Positions 24,476 through 34,094 of a DNA stretch of 64,000 nucleotides are shown piece after piece. The stretch's first letter is position 1. Each line of letters starts with the position of its first letter. A model generated the notes under the pieces. It was not told where the DNA came from. It saw only the letters and a list, made by a program, of their open reading frames with translations, and searched no databases. Made by a program: the position numbers and the translations under genes. The stretch comes from an uncultured Oscillospiraceae bacterium (GTDB lineage Bacteria > Bacillota > Clostridia > Oscillospirales > Oscillospiraceae), in contig CAMVRT010000013.1 of the NCBI GenBank assembly GCA_947169975.1, forward strand, positions 1 to 64,000. Reading direction: 5' to 3'.

Positions 24476-25483
24476 ATGAGAGAACTGCGAAATCCGGACT
24501 ACCGCCGGGAGTGGATCGTCTACGGCGCGGTGACGGCTGCTTTGGCGCTGGTTGGCCTGCTGGCGGTGTCGCCGCTGTGCGGGGGATTGATCCTTCTGTG
24601 CGGCGCCGCGCTGGGCGGGGCCCACGCCGTCTTTACCCGCCGCCGCTACCGGGCCATCGGGGTGTTGAGCTGTCAGCTGGACGCCGTTCTCCACGGGCAG
24701 GAGAGCCTGCGGATCGATGAGAACGAGGAGGGGGAGCTGTCCATCCTCCGCAGCGAGGTTCAGAAGATGACGCTGCGGCTCCGGGAAAACGCCGACGCCC
24801 TGCAGTCGGACAAAAGGTATCTGACCCGTGCCATGGAGGATATTTTTCACCAGCTGCGCACGCCTCTGACGGCCATGAATCTGGAGGTTTCTCTGCTGCG
24901 GGCGGAGGAGCTGCCCTATGAGCGGCGCGTGGAGCTGACCCGGGAGCTGAAAAAGCAGCTCCGGCACGTGAGCTGGCTGGTGGAGACGCTGCTGAAGATG
25001 TCCCAGCTGGACGCGGGCACCATGTCGCTGCGAAGTGACAGCGTTGCGGTCCGGGAGCTGGTGGAAAAGGCCGCCGCGCCCCTGGCCATCCCCATGGAGC
25101 TGCGGGGCCAGACGATGTGTGTAAAAGTGGGGAAGGAGCGCTTCGCCGGGGATCTCCACTGGTCGGCGGAGGCGCTGGGCAACATCCTGAAGAACTGTGC
25201 GGAGCACACGCCGGAGGGCGGCGCCGTCACGGTAACGGCGGAGGAGACGCCTATTTTCACCCAAATCACGGTGCGGGACACCGGGCCGGGCTTCGATCCG
25301 GCGGATATTCCCCATCTCTTTGAGCGGTTTTACCGGGGTTCCACAGCGGGGGACGGCAGCATCGGCATCGGCCTGGCCATGAGCCGCATGGTGATCGCCG
25401 CCCAGAACGGCACCGTCACGGCGGACAATCCCCCGGGCGGGGGAGCGCGGTTTGTGATCCGGTTTTATAAGAGTGTGGTATAA
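24476..25483 (+). CDS. Sensor histidine kinase
   Basis: A 335-residue kinase with two short N-terminal membrane segments (about 14-30 and 34-50) and almost no extracellular loop, like kinases that sense through a partner ABC transporter. The phospho-acceptor is H125 in DIFHQLRTPLTAMN. ATP-binding motifs are NILKNCAEHTPEGG (N box), DTGPGFDPAD (G1), LFERFYRG (F box) and GIGLAMSRMV (G2). Its partner is the regulator immediately upstream. Confidence 0.95.
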   Translation: MRELRNPDYRREWIVYGAVTAALALVGLLAVSPLCGGLILLCGAALGGAHAVFTRRRYRAIGVLSCQLDAVLHGQESLRIDENEEGELSILRSEVQKMTLRLRENADALQSDKRYLTRAMEDIFHQLRTPLTAMNLEVSLLRAEELPYERRVELTRELKKQLRHVSWLVETLLKMSQLDAGTMSLRSDSVAVRELVEKAAAPLAIPMELRGQTMCVKVGKERFAGDLHWSAEALGNILKNCAEHTPEGGAVTVTAEETPIFTQITVRDTGPGFDPADIPHLFERFYRGSTAGDGSIGIGLAMSRMVIAAQNGTVTADNPPGGGARFVIRFYKSVV

Positions 25484-25496
25484 AAGGGAGAATACT

Positions 25497-26009
25497 ATGC
25501 AGAATGAGGGAAAATGGAGAAAGTATTGCGGGATCTATGCGCGCTCTGTTGCGAAAGTATGTTTTTGTATAGCGTCCCCCCTTTTTCTGCTGTTCTTCAT
25601 TGCATCGTTGTTTGCTGACACGCTCAGTTATGACACATATATCTCGTTCATTCCTTTCATCATTGCGGCTTTGATTCCTGGGGTGGCTTGGCTCCGGGGA
25701 TATGCCGGCAAAAAAGAAATAGCCTTGCAGGAGAAGATGTTAGGGGTATCGTTTTCGGATAACAATGCCGAGAGACTATATAAGAAAGGCACAAACTGGT
25801 TTCTGTCTGATGACTGGGTAATCTGCTGCGGCCGAACGGCACTGCACAGAGGCTTCATCGACTCGGTAAATATCTTTTCAAAAAAAGATGGAAGGTATTA
25901 TCAACATACCTTGAAAATCATGTGTATTGACGGGAAAACCCGTTGTTTTCGTTCGACAAGGGCTGCCGAATTCCGGAAAATTCAAAAATGGTTTCAAGAA
26001 AAGACTTGA
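25497..26009 (+). CDS. AT-rich two-helix membrane protein, unknown
   Basis: A 170-residue protein with two adjacent membrane helices (about 20-42 and 49-68) and a soluble C-terminal domain of about 100 residues rich in Lys and aromatic residues (for example RYYQHTLKIMCIDGKTRCFR), which could be a PH-like fold. No family recognised. Its base composition is visibly richer in A+T than both neighbours. It sits between the kinase and the ABC genes, 13 nt after the kinase stop, behind GGGAG, and ends at its own terminator. It may be an accessory of the signalling module or a later insertion. Confidence 0.72.
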   Translation: MQNEGKWRKYCGIYARSVAKVCFCIASPLFLLFFIASLFADTLSYDTYISFIPFIIAALIPGVAWLRGYAGKKEIALQEKMLGVSFSDNNAERLYKKGTNWFLSDDWVICCGRTALHRGFIDSVNIFSKKDGRYYQHTLKIMCIDGKTRCFRSTRAAEFRKIQKWFQEKT

Positions 26010-26018
26010 CCCACATCA

Positions 26019-26048
26019 GCGGACGGCCATCGCCGTCCGCATTTTTTT
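26019..26048 (+). terminator. Terminator of the two-component operon
   Basis: A 9-bp stem, GCGGACGGC / GCCGTCCGC, is followed by A and seven T. Confidence 0.88.
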
Positions 26049-26053
26049 CAAAA

Positions 26054-26087
26054 CTGTCACCGAGCTGTCACTTTGGGGTGCTATACT
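26054..26087 (+). promoter_or_regulatory. Operator and promoter of the ABC exporter genes
   Basis: CTGTCAC occurs twice, at 26054-26060 and 26065-26071, an 11-bp centre-to-centre direct repeat as bound by OmpR-type regulators. The -10 box TATACT is at 26082-26087. The repeat spans the place of a missing -35 box, which fits activation by the neighbouring response regulator. Confidence 0.65.
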
Positions 26088-26119
26088 GACAGCAGAACAA
26101 CCGGAAAGGGGAATGTCCT

Positions 26120-26812
26120 ATGGAAATATTGAAGATCGAGAATCTTACCAAGGTCTACGGCGAGGGGGAGAACCAGGTGCGGGCCCTGGACGGCGTGTCC
26201 TTCTCCGTGGAGAAGGGGGAGTTCCTGGCCATCATCGGCCCCTCCGGCTCCGGCAAATCCACCCTGCTGCATATTCTGGGCGGCGTGGACCGCCCCACCT
26301 CCGGCAAGGTATGGATGGACGGACAGGACGTATATGCCCAGGACGAGGAGCAGCTGGCCATCTTCCGCCGCCGCCAGGTGGGGCTGATCTACCAGTTCTA
26401 TAACCTGATCCCGGTGCTGGACGTGGTGGAGAACATGACTCTGCCGGTGCTGATGGACGGGCGGCAGGTCAATGAGGAGCGGCTTCGGGAGCTGCTGGAC
26501 ACCCTGGGCCTCACCGACCGGCAGAAGAACCTGCCCAACCAGCTCTCCGGCGGTCAGCAGCAGCGGGTTTCCATCGGCCGGGCACTGATGAACGCTCCCG
26601 CCGTGGTGCTGGCTGATGAGCCCACCGGCAACCTGGACAGCCGGAACAGCCAGGAGATCGTGGAGCTGCTGAAGCACTCCAACCGCAAGTACGGCCAGAC
26701 GCTGATCGTCATCACCCACGACGAGAGCATCGCCCTGCAGGCGGACCGTGTCATCGCCATTGAGGACGGCCGCATCGTGCGGGATGAGCGGATCCGGAGG
26801 GCGCGGGCATGA
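26120..26812 (+). CDS. ABC transporter ATP-binding protein (MacB/BceA-like)
   Basis: A 230-residue ATPase of the class that powers FtsX-type permeases. Motifs are IIGPSGSGKSTLLHILGG (Walker A), the Q-loop RRQVGLIYQFYNLIP, LSGGQQQRVSIGRAL (signature), VVLADEPTGNLD (Walker B) and ITHDESIAL (H loop). Its stop overlaps the permease start by 4 nt. With the upstream kinase and regulator it resembles antimicrobial-peptide sensing and detoxification modules. Confidence 0.96.
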   Translation: MEILKIENLTKVYGEGENQVRALDGVSFSVEKGEFLAIIGPSGSGKSTLLHILGGVDRPTSGKVWMDGQDVYAQDEEQLAIFRRRQVGLIYQFYNLIPVLDVVENMTLPVLMDGRQVNEERLRELLDTLGLTDRQKNLPNQLSGGQQQRVSIGRALMNAPAVVLADEPTGNLDSRNSQEIVELLKHSNRKYGQTLIVITHDESIALQADRVIAIEDGRIVRDERIRRARA

Positions 26813-29541
26813 ACGTATTTCATCGCTTTACCCGCGCCTCCCTGCGGCAAAACCCCAGCCGCACGCTGGTGACCGTCATCGGCATCGTGCTGAGCATGGC
26901 CCTGGTCACCGCCGTCATCCAGGGCGCCTACAGCGGCATCCAATTCCTGATCCGCTCCGAGGTGGAGCGGGTGGGCGCGTTTCACGGGTACTACTACGGC
27001 CTGACCGAGGCTGAGGCGGAGCAGGCGCAGCGCTCGGACATGGTCAAGTCCTCCGCCCTGTGGCGGACGGTGGGCTGGGCCGAGATCGGCAGCGAGAACG
27101 ATTATAAGCCCTACCTGCTGATCCGCTCCGTCAGCGGCAACTTCACCGATCTGGTGGCGGTGCATCTCACCTCCGGGCGGATGCCGGAGAACGACGCCGA
27201 GCTGCTGATCCCGGACCACCTGGTCACCAACGGCGGCGTGTCCTTTAAGCCGGGCGACACCGTGACGCTGGCCGTGGGCCGCCGCACGTCGGAGGAACAT
27301 GAGCTGAACGAGACCAACCCCTATGACCCGGAATCCGGCGAAAAACTGGTTGACATAACAGAAAAGACCTACACCGTGACGGGCACCTATGAGCGGTTCG
27401 ACAATCTGGTGGAGGACTACGGCAGCCCCGGCTACACGGCCCTTACCGGGTGGGACGAACAGGCGGCGGGGCCGGAGTCCGTGTTCTTCACGGTGAAAAA
27501 CGTGTCCCATTTCTACGAGGATATGGCAAATAAAGCCATATCCCGGAGTTGGCACGAACACGACGATCTGCTGCGATTCAACGGCGCCGTGCGTTCGGAA
27601 AACATCTCCACCTTTATCTACGGCTTTGCCGGGGTGCTGATCTTCCTCATCGCCTTCGGTTCCATCGCCCTCATTTACAACTCCTTTGCCATCTCCGTCA
27701 GCGAGCGGACACGGCAGTTTGGCATTTTAAAATCCGTGGGCGCCACGAAAAAGCAGATCCGTGACAGCGTGCTCTATGAGGCGCTGCTGCTGGGCGGCAT
27801 CGGCATTCTGGGCGGCGCCGCGGTGGGCTGCCTGGGCATCGGCGTCACCCTCTGGGCCCTGCGAGACGCCTTCGCCGCCTTCTCCATGAATACCGGCGTG
27901 CAGATGAAGCTGGTGGTGTCGCCCCTGGGGCTGGTGATCGCCGCGGCGGTGTGTATGGTCACCACGCTGATCTCCGCCTGGATCCCCGCCCAGCGGGCCA
28001 ACCGGGTCAGCGCCATCGACGCCATCCGCCAGACCGGGGACGTGAAGGCCCGGGGCAGGGACGTGAAGGTGTCCGGCCTCACCAAGAAGATCTTCGGCTT
28101 CGAGGGCATGATGGCCGCCAAGAACTTCAAGCGCAACCGCAAGCGCTACCGGGCCACCATTGTGTCGCTGTTCCTCAGCGTCACGCTGTTCATTGCCGCC
28201 TCCAGCTTCTGCGACTATCTCACCCAGGCGGTGGGGACTGTCAGGGCGGACGACAGCCGCGTGGACATCACCTATGCGGTGGTGGGGGACGACCGGGGCG
28301 ATCCCGACCGGGTGCTGGCCCTGTTGACCGGCGTGGCCGGCGTGAAGAAGGGCTGCTATCTCGAATTGGGGTATGCGGATCTGCGGGTGGCTCAGAACGC
28401 CATTACCGACGAGTATGTCCGACGCTACGGCGTGCCGGAGAGCACCGATGGGCTGACCGACGCGCGCGCCCAAGCCAACCTCATCTTTGTGGACGATGCC
28501 GATTTCCGCGCCCTCTGCGCCGACAATGGCCTTGACCCCGCCGACTATTACGATGCCGACTCACCCAAGGCTCTGCTTTACAACCGTTCCGCCGGTCGAA
28601 CCGTCGATCAGGACGGCAACAGACGGTGGTACGACGTGAAGATGATCGACGAGAGCAGGCTGCCTCTGGAAGTCTACTCCTACGAGGTGCGCCAGTTCGA
28701 CGGTTACACCCTGGCGGAGCGGGAGGACGGCAAGTACTATTACTACCCCGACGAATATATGCAGGAGATGAACGCCCCCTGGGGAGACGGCGAGAGAGAC
28801 GGCGAGAATGTGGGACTGGACCGCAGCCGCGCCATGGTGCTGACGGCGGAGGAGGCGGAGGAGCGCCGCTGCCTGACCGTGGCCGCCACGGTGAAGGAGA
28901 CGCTGTTTGCCCTGCCCGACGGCATGACCGCCCTGATCTACCCCTACGAGATGCGTCAGGCGGTGCTGGGGGAGAACGCAGCGGAGGAGTTGTTCCAGAC
29001 CGATTTCGCCCTGATCGCCCCGGACCACGCACGGGCTTTCGAGGCGATCAAGAAGGAGCTCACCGCTCAGGGAATGGACACCGGTCACCTCTTTGACGAG
29101 GCTGCCGAGAAGGAATCCATGCGGATGCTGGTGACGGTGGTGCGGGTGTTCTCCTACGGCTTCATCATTCTCATCTCCCTCATCGCCATGGCCAACGTGT
29201 TCAACACGGTTTCCACCAATGTGATGCTGCGGCGGCGGGAGTTCGCCATGCTGAAATCTATCGGCCTGGGGGAGAAGGGCTTCCGCAAAATGATGAATTA
29301 CGAGTGCATCATCTACGGCTGCAAGGGCCTCCTGTTGGGCCTGCCGGCGGCGGTGGCGCTGACGTACGTGATCTACCGCATCACCGGCAGCATCGTGGAA
29401 CGGGGCTTCTATATTCCGTGGTACAGCGTGGCCATTGCGGTGGGCAGCGTGTTCGCCGTGGTGTTTGCCACCATGCTCTATTCAACCGGCGCCATCCGCA
29501 AAGACAACCCCATTGACGCCCTGCGCCAGGAAAATATCTGA
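26809..29541 (+). CDS. FtsX-like ABC transporter permease
   Basis: A 910-residue permease. It has a first membrane segment (about 18-42), a long extracellular part, then an FtsX core (about 265-395, with TRQFGILKSVGATKKQI). A second large extracellular domain runs about 470-760, and a second FtsX core lies about 765-905 (RRREFAMLKSIGLGEKGF). Two FtsX cores with a big ectodomain fit peptide-antibiotic resistance or lipoprotein-handling permeases. It ends NPIDALRQENI, a common tail of the family. A MITE-like repeat lies 7 nt after the stop. Confidence 0.95.
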   Translation: MNVFHRFTRASLRQNPSRTLVTVIGIVLSMALVTAVIQGAYSGIQFLIRSEVERVGAFHGYYYGLTEAEAEQAQRSDMVKSSALWRTVGWAEIGSENDYKPYLLIRSVSGNFTDLVAVHLTSGRMPENDAELLIPDHLVTNGGVSFKPGDTVTLAVGRRTSEEHELNETNPYDPESGEKLVDITEKTYTVTGTYERFDNLVEDYGSPGYTALTGWDEQAAGPESVFFTVKNVSHFYEDMANKAISRSWHEHDDLLRFNGAVRSENISTFIYGFAGVLIFLIAFGSIALIYNSFAISVSERTRQFGILKSVGATKKQIRDSVLYEALLLGGIGILGGAAVGCLGIGVTLWALRDAFAAFSMNTGVQMKLVVSPLGLVIAAAVCMVTTLISAWIPAQRANRVSAIDAIRQTGDVKARGRDVKVSGLTKKIFGFEGMMAAKNFKRNRKRYRATIVSLFLSVTLFIAASSFCDYLTQAVGTVRADDSRVDITYAVVGDDRGDPDRVLALLTGVAGVKKGCYLELGYADLRVAQNAITDEYVRRYGVPESTDGLTDARAQANLIFVDDADFRALCADNGLDPADYYDADSPKALLYNRSAGRTVDQDGNRRWYDVKMIDESRLPLEVYSYEVRQFDGYTLAEREDGKYYYYPDEYMQEMNAPWGDGERDGENVGLDRSRAMVLTAEEAEERRCLTVAATVKETLFALPDGMTALIYPYEMRQAVLGENAAEELFQTDFALIAPDHARAFEAIKKELTAQGMDTGHLFDEAAEKESMRMLVTVVRVFSYGFIILISLIAMANVFNTVSTNVMLRRREFAMLKSIGLGEKGFRKMMNYECIIYGCKGLLLGLPAAVALTYVIYRITGSIVERGFYIPWYSVAIAVGSVFAVVFATMLYSTGAIRKDNPIDALRQENI

Positions 29542-29548
29542 ATGGAAT

Positions 29549-29701
29549 AAGGCGTGCTGCCAAATGCCGCAGCACGTCATTGCGAGGCCCTGACAGGGCC
29601 GCGGCAATCCGCTCCCCAAGTACATGGGACGGATTCCCACGCCAGTGACATCGGTCACTGGCTCGGAATGACGGACTGCATGGTATTTTGCGGCACGCCT
29701 T
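29549..29701. mobile_element. MITE-like palindromic element between the permease gene and glgB
   Basis: The ends AAGGCGTGCTGCCAAATGCC (29549-29568) and the reverse complement of 29682-29701 match at 17 of 20 positions. Inside are a GGCCCTG/CAGGGCC hairpin and GCCAGTGAC/GTCACTGGC at 29641-29662, plus sequence of the widespread TCATTGCGAGG...CGGCAATCC type found in dispersed bacterial repeats. No gene is present in this 153-bp stretch. No target duplication could be fixed. Confidence 0.75.
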
Positions 29702-29730
29702 TCCTTTTTTCCCCCATCTGCCACGGTTTT

Positions 29731-29772
29731 CTTGACGGTTACGGGAAAAGAAAGTATAATGATACCGTCAAG
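29731..29772 (+). promoter_or_regulatory. Promoter of the glycogen operon with flanking inverted repeat
   Basis: TTGACG (29732-29737) and TATAAT (29755-29760) are 17 bp apart, close to consensus. A 9-bp inverted repeat, CTTGACGGT (29731-29739) and ACCGTCAAG (29764-29772), brackets the promoter from the -35 box to just past the start point, as a looping or two-site repressor might need. Confidence 0.75.
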
Positions 29773-29853
29773 AATTATATCCGGCGATGGGCTTCGACGC
29801 CATTTGCGCCCGAAAGAGCGTATGCTTGGCGGATGTGGGATGGGGAGTGAATC

Positions 29854-31725
29854 ATGATCCACGAGTCTTTTTATCAGGGTACCTGGGACCGTGCCTATGA
29901 GTATTTCGGCGTGCACCGCAGCGGTGATGGCTGGGTGTTCCGCGTCTGGGCACCAAATGCCCGCCGTGTCAGGCTGGCCGGCGACTTCAACGGCTGGCAG
30001 GGGCAGGACATGGAACGCCGCGACGGGGCGTGGGAGCTGTCGGTGGAGCATGCCGATGTCTACGACGCTTACAAGTACATTGTTACCGGAGCGGACGGAA
30101 AGGAGCGCTGGAAGGCCGATCCCTACGCCTTCCACGCCCAGACGCGACCGGAGAACTCCAGCAAGGTCTACGACCTGCCGGATTACCGCTGGCATGATGG
30201 GGACTGGCTCCGTCACCGCCGGGAGAAATCCCTGCGGGACGGCGTGCTGAATATTTATGAAGTGCACCTGGGCTCATGGCGCCGCCACGAAAACGGGGCA
30301 TCCTACAGCTACCGGGACAGTGCCGATGCTCTGGCGGACTATGTCAAGGACATGGGCTTCACCGCGGTGGAACTGCTGCCCGTTACCGAGTACCCGCTGG
30401 ATGACAGCTGGGGCTATCAGTGTACCGGCTACTTTGCCCCCACCAGCCGCTACGGTACGCCGGAGGACTTCATGTACTTGGTGGACCGGCTCCACCGGGC
30501 AGGGCTTGCGGTGATCTTGGACTGGGTGCCCGCCCACTTCTGCAAGGATGACCACGGTCTTGCCCAGTTCGACGGCACCTGTCTTTATGAGTACAGCGAT
30601 CCTCTGAAGTGGGAGCACGCCGGCTGGGGTACACGGGTCTTTGACTTCGGCAAGAACGAGGTGCGCAGCTTCCTGCTGTCGTCTGCCGCCTTCTGGCTGC
30701 GGAAGTACCACATTGACGGATTGCGGGTGGATGCGGTGGCCTCCATGCTGTACCTCAACTATGACCGCAGCGACGGAAACTGGCGGCCCAACATCCACGG
30801 CGGCCACGAAAATCTGGAGGCCATCTCCTTCCTGCAGCAGCTCAACGACACGGCCCGGGCTGTAGCGCCCGGGGCCATCACCGTGGCGGAGGAGTCCACC
30901 GCCTGGCCCAAGGTGAGCTGCCCCACTGCTGACGGCGGCCTGGGCTTTGACTTGAAGTGGAACATGGGCTGGATGAACGACGTGTGCCACTATTTGAAAA
31001 TGGACCCCTTTTTCCGCCAGTACCACCACAAGGACGTCACCTTCTCCATGGTGTACGCCTTCTCCGAGCACTTTGTCCTGCCTTTGAGCCACGACGAGGT
31101 GGTCCACATGAAGGGATCCCTCCGGGGCAAGATGCCCGGCGATGAGTGGCGCCAGCTGGCGGGCGTCCGGGGTTTTTATACCTATATGCTCTGCCACCCC
31201 GGCAAGAAGCTCTCCTTTATGGGCGCCGAGCTGGGGCAGTGGCATGAGTGGGATTTCCAGGGCCAGCTGGACTGGTATCTGTTGGACTATGAGCCCACCG
31301 CCCGGACCCACGACTGCATCCGGGCACTGAACCAGTTTTATAAGAAGCATAAGCCCCTGTGGGAGAACGACGAGGACTGGAACGGCTTTGAGTGGCTGGT
31401 GGCCGATGACAATCAGAACAACGTGCTGGTGTTCCTGCGCCGGGACCGCAGCGGCCACGAGCTGATCTGCGTTGTGAACTTCTCCCCGGAGACGCTGGAG
31501 AACTACCGCTTCGGCGTGCCGCCCAAGGCCCGTTATGAGGAGGTTTTCAACACCGATGACGCCGTCTGGGGCGGCAGCGGCGTGACGAATCCCGGCCGCA
31601 TCCGCACCGAGGCCATTCCCTCCCACGGGAAGGAGCAGTCCATATCCGTCCGCATCCCGCCTCTGGGAGCAGTGATCCTTCGGGGCGACGGACATTTCAA
31701 GGCATCAAAAGAGGAAAAGCAATAA
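29854..31725 (+). CDS. glgB: 1,4-alpha-glucan branching enzyme
   Basis: The 623-residue GH13 enzyme adds alpha-1,6 branches to glycogen. It has an N-terminal CBM48 domain (about 15-110, [20 protein letters not shown]) and the catalytic barrel with DWVPAHF, nucleophile D293 in [10 protein letters not shown], acid/base E346 in TVAEEST and [10 protein letters not shown]. The length fits the short-N-terminus class. It leads glgB-glgC-glgD-glgA-glgP, which share one strong promoter. Confidence 0.97.
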   Translation: MIHESFYQGTWDRAYEYFGVHRSGDGWVFRVWAPNARRVRLAGDFNGWQGQDMERRDGAWELSVEHADVYDAYKYIVTGADGKERWKADPYAFHAQTRPENSSKVYDLPDYRWHDGDWLRHRREKSLRDGVLNIYEVHLGSWRRHENGASYSYRDSADALADYVKDMGFTAVELLPVTEYPLDDSWGYQCTGYFAPTSRYGTPEDFMYLVDRLHRAGLAVILDWVPAHFCKDDHGLAQFDGTCLYEYSDPLKWEHAGWGTRVFDFGKNEVRSFLLSSAAFWLRKYHIDGLRVDAVASMLYLNYDRSDGNWRPNIHGGHENLEAISFLQQLNDTARAVAPGAITVAEESTAWPKVSCPTADGGLGFDLKWNMGWMNDVCHYLKMDPFFRQYHHKDVTFSMVYAFSEHFVLPLSHDEVVHMKGSLRGKMPGDEWRQLAGVRGFYTYMLCHPGKKLSFMGAELGQWHEWDFQGQLDWYLLDYEPTARTHDCIRALNQFYKKHKPLWENDEDWNGFEWLVADDNQNNVLVFLRRDRSGHELICVVNFSPETLENYRFGVPPKARYEEVFNTDDAVWGGSGVTNPGRIRTEAIPSHGKEQSISVRIPPLGAVILRGDGHFKASKEEKQ

Positions 31726-31769
31726 GTTTACATAATTTATACTGTCGAGGAAGAAAGGATGAATGCACC

Positions 31770-32984
31770 ATGAAAAAAGAATGTGTGGCCATGCTGCTGG
31801 CCGGCGGACAGGGCAGCCGCCTGTACGTTCTGACCGGTGACATGGCCAAGCCCGCCGTACCCTTCGGCGGCAAGTTCCGCATCATTGATTTCCCTCTGTC
31901 CAACTGCACCAACTCCGGCATCGACACGGTGGGCGTGCTGACCCAGTACCGGCCGCTGGAGCTGAACAGCTACATCGGCAACGGCCAGCCCTGGGAGCTG
32001 GACCGGATGGACGGCGGCGTCCACATCCTGCCGCCCTACCAGAGCGCCACCGGCGCCACCTGGTACAAGGGCACCGCCAACGCCATCTACCAGAACATCG
32101 GCTTCGTGGATATGTATGATCCCGAATACGTTGCGGTGCTGTCCGGCGACCACATCTATAAGATGGACTACTCCGATATGCTCCGCCGCCACAAGGAGGC
32201 AAATGCCGCCTGTACCATCTCCGTCATGGAGGTGCCCTGGTCCGAGGCCAGCCGCTTCGGCATCATGAACGTGGACGGCGAGGACAACATTGTCGAGTTT
32301 GAGGAGAAGCCTAAGCAGCCCAAGAGCAACCTGGCATCCATGGGCATCTATATCTTCACCTGGCAGAAGCTGCGGCAGTACCTTATCGAGGACGAGGCCG
32401 ATCCCGCCTCCGCCAACGACTTTGGCAAGAACATCATCCCCAAGATGCTGCAAAGCGGCGAGCGGATGGTGGCCTACCGCTTCGAGGGCTACTGGAAGGA
32501 CGTGGGCACTCTTGACTCCCTGTGGGACGCCAATATGGACATGCTGATGCCCGGTTCCGGATTGAATCTGCTGGACAAGAACTGGCCCATCTACGGCCGT
32601 ACCCCCGTCTGCCCGCCCACTTTTGTGGGTCCCAAGGCTGACGTAGGCAACAGTGCCATCGCCAAGGGCTGCATCATCAACGGCGAGGTGAAAAACAGCG
32701 TGCTGAGCACGGAGACCTCCGTGGGTCAGGGCGCCGCCGTGACCTACTCCGTGGTAATGCCCGGCGCCGTTATCGAGGACGGGGCTCAGGTGTCCTATGC
32801 CATCATCGGCGAAAAGTGCCGCATCGGCCGGGGCGCCGTGGTGGGCGGAGCTCCGGAGAGCACCGGAGATCCGGGGCAGTGGGGCATCACCGTCCTCGGT
32901 CCCGGCACGGTGATCAAGCCGGGCGAAAAGGTGGCGCCTAAAACCATGCTGGATAAGCACCACAACGAGGAGGTGGAAGCATGA
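31770..32984 (+). CDS. glgC: Glucose-1-phosphate adenylyltransferase, catalytic subunit
   Basis: Makes ADP-glucose, the glycosyl donor for glycogen. The 404-residue protein has the nucleotidyltransferase start [20 protein letters not shown] followed by [19 protein letters not shown], and a C-terminal left-handed beta-helix (about 290-380) used for allosteric control. A 44-nt gap separates it from glgB. The stop overlaps glgD by 4 nt, as expected for a GlgC-GlgD pair that forms a mixed enzyme in Firmicutes. Confidence 0.97.
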   Translation: MKKECVAMLLAGGQGSRLYVLTGDMAKPAVPFGGKFRIIDFPLSNCTNSGIDTVGVLTQYRPLELNSYIGNGQPWELDRMDGGVHILPPYQSATGATWYKGTANAIYQNIGFVDMYDPEYVAVLSGDHIYKMDYSDMLRRHKEANAACTISVMEVPWSEASRFGIMNVDGEDNIVEFEEKPKQPKSNLASMGIYIFTWQKLRQYLIEDEADPASANDFGKNIIPKMLQSGERMVAYRFEGYWKDVGTLDSLWDANMDMLMPGSGLNLLDKNWPIYGRTPVCPPTFVGPKADVGNSAIAKGCIINGEVKNSVLSTETSVGQGAAVTYSVVMPGAVIEDGAQVSYAIIGEKCRIGRGAVVGGAPESTGDPGQWGITVLGPGTVIKPGEKVAPKTMLDKHHNEEVEA

Positions 32985-34093
32985 AAGGTATGCACGGTAT
33001 TATCTTCTCCTATGAGAAGCCCACAGGACTGCGGGAGCTGATCGAGCACCGGGTCCACGGCTCCGTCCCCTTTGCCGGAGACTACCGGGTGGTGGATTTC
33101 ATGCTCTCCAATATGGTCAACGCCGGTATCACCGACGTGGGCGTCATCATGCACGGCAAGTGCCAGAGCATGTTGGACCATCTGGGCACCGGCAAGAGCT
33201 GGGATTTGAGCCGCAAGAACGGCGGCCTCACCCTGCTGCCGGCCTTCGCCTACGCCGAGCGGCGGGAGAGCGCCGGACAGTTCCGGGGCAAGATGGAGGC
33301 CCTGGACTGCGTCAAGGATTATCTGGAGCACATCCGCCAGGACTACGTGGTGCTCAGCGACAGCGATCTGGTGATCAACATCCCCCTGCAGGACGTGCTG
33401 CGTGACCATCTGGCCACCGGCGCCGATCTGACGGCAGTTTGCACCGCCCAGCTGGGAGACAGCAGCGACACCTACTTCAAGCTGGACGGCGATGGCCGCA
33501 TCATCGACACGGTGCGGGACATCCACACGCCGGAGGGCTACCGCTGCCTGAACATTTTTATCCTCAGCAAAACACTGCTGCTCCATCTGGTGGAAGACTG
33601 CATGGCTCACAACCAGTACAGCCTCCGGGGCGGCGTGCTGCAGCGGCTGGGGGATCAGCTGAACATCCGCGCCTGGGTGTGGGGCGGCTACGCCGCCCGC
33701 ATCGACACCATTCAAACCTACTACGCCCGGAGCATGGAGCTGCTGCGGCCGGAGCTGCGGCGTCAGCTGTTCTGCCCGGAGCGTCCCATCTTCGGCAAGG
33801 AGAACGACGCCCCCTCCAGCTATGTGGATCCCGCCGGCGAGTGCATCAACACCCTTATGGCCGACGGCTGCGATATCCAGGGCACGGTGAAGAACAGCAT
33901 CCTGTTCCGCGGCGTGCAGGTGGAGCCCGGCGCCAGCGTGGAGGGCTGCATCCTCTTCAAGGGCACCGTGGTGAAGAAGGGCGCCATATTGCGCAACGTC
34001 ATCACCGACAAGTATGTGACCATCCGGGAAAACGGCACCCTGATGGGCCACGAGACCTACCCGCTGGTGATTGCCAGAGGGGCGGAGGTATGA
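32981..34093 (+). CDS. glgD: Glucose-1-phosphate adenylyltransferase, regulatory subunit GlgD
   Basis: A 370-residue GlgC paralogue. Its N-terminus [20 protein letters not shown] lacks the GGxGxRL nucleotide loop seen in GlgC, while [20 protein letters not shown] and the C-terminal beta-helix remain. In Firmicutes GlgD raises GlgC activity rather than working alone. It is coupled to glgC by a 4-nt overlap and to glgA by a 1-nt gap. Confidence 0.96.
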   Translation: MKGMHGIIFSYEKPTGLRELIEHRVHGSVPFAGDYRVVDFMLSNMVNAGITDVGVIMHGKCQSMLDHLGTGKSWDLSRKNGGLTLLPAFAYAERRESAGQFRGKMEALDCVKDYLEHIRQDYVVLSDSDLVINIPLQDVLRDHLATGADLTAVCTAQLGDSSDTYFKLDGDGRIIDTVRDIHTPEGYRCLNIFILSKTLLLHLVEDCMAHNQYSLRGGVLQRLGDQLNIRAWVWGGYAARIDTIQTYYARSMELLRPELRRQLFCPERPIFGKENDAPSSYVDPAGECINTLMADGCDIQGTVKNSILFRGVQVEPGASVEGCILFKGTVVKKGAILRNVITDKYVTIRENGTLMGHETYPLVIARGAEV

Positions 34094-34094
34094 G

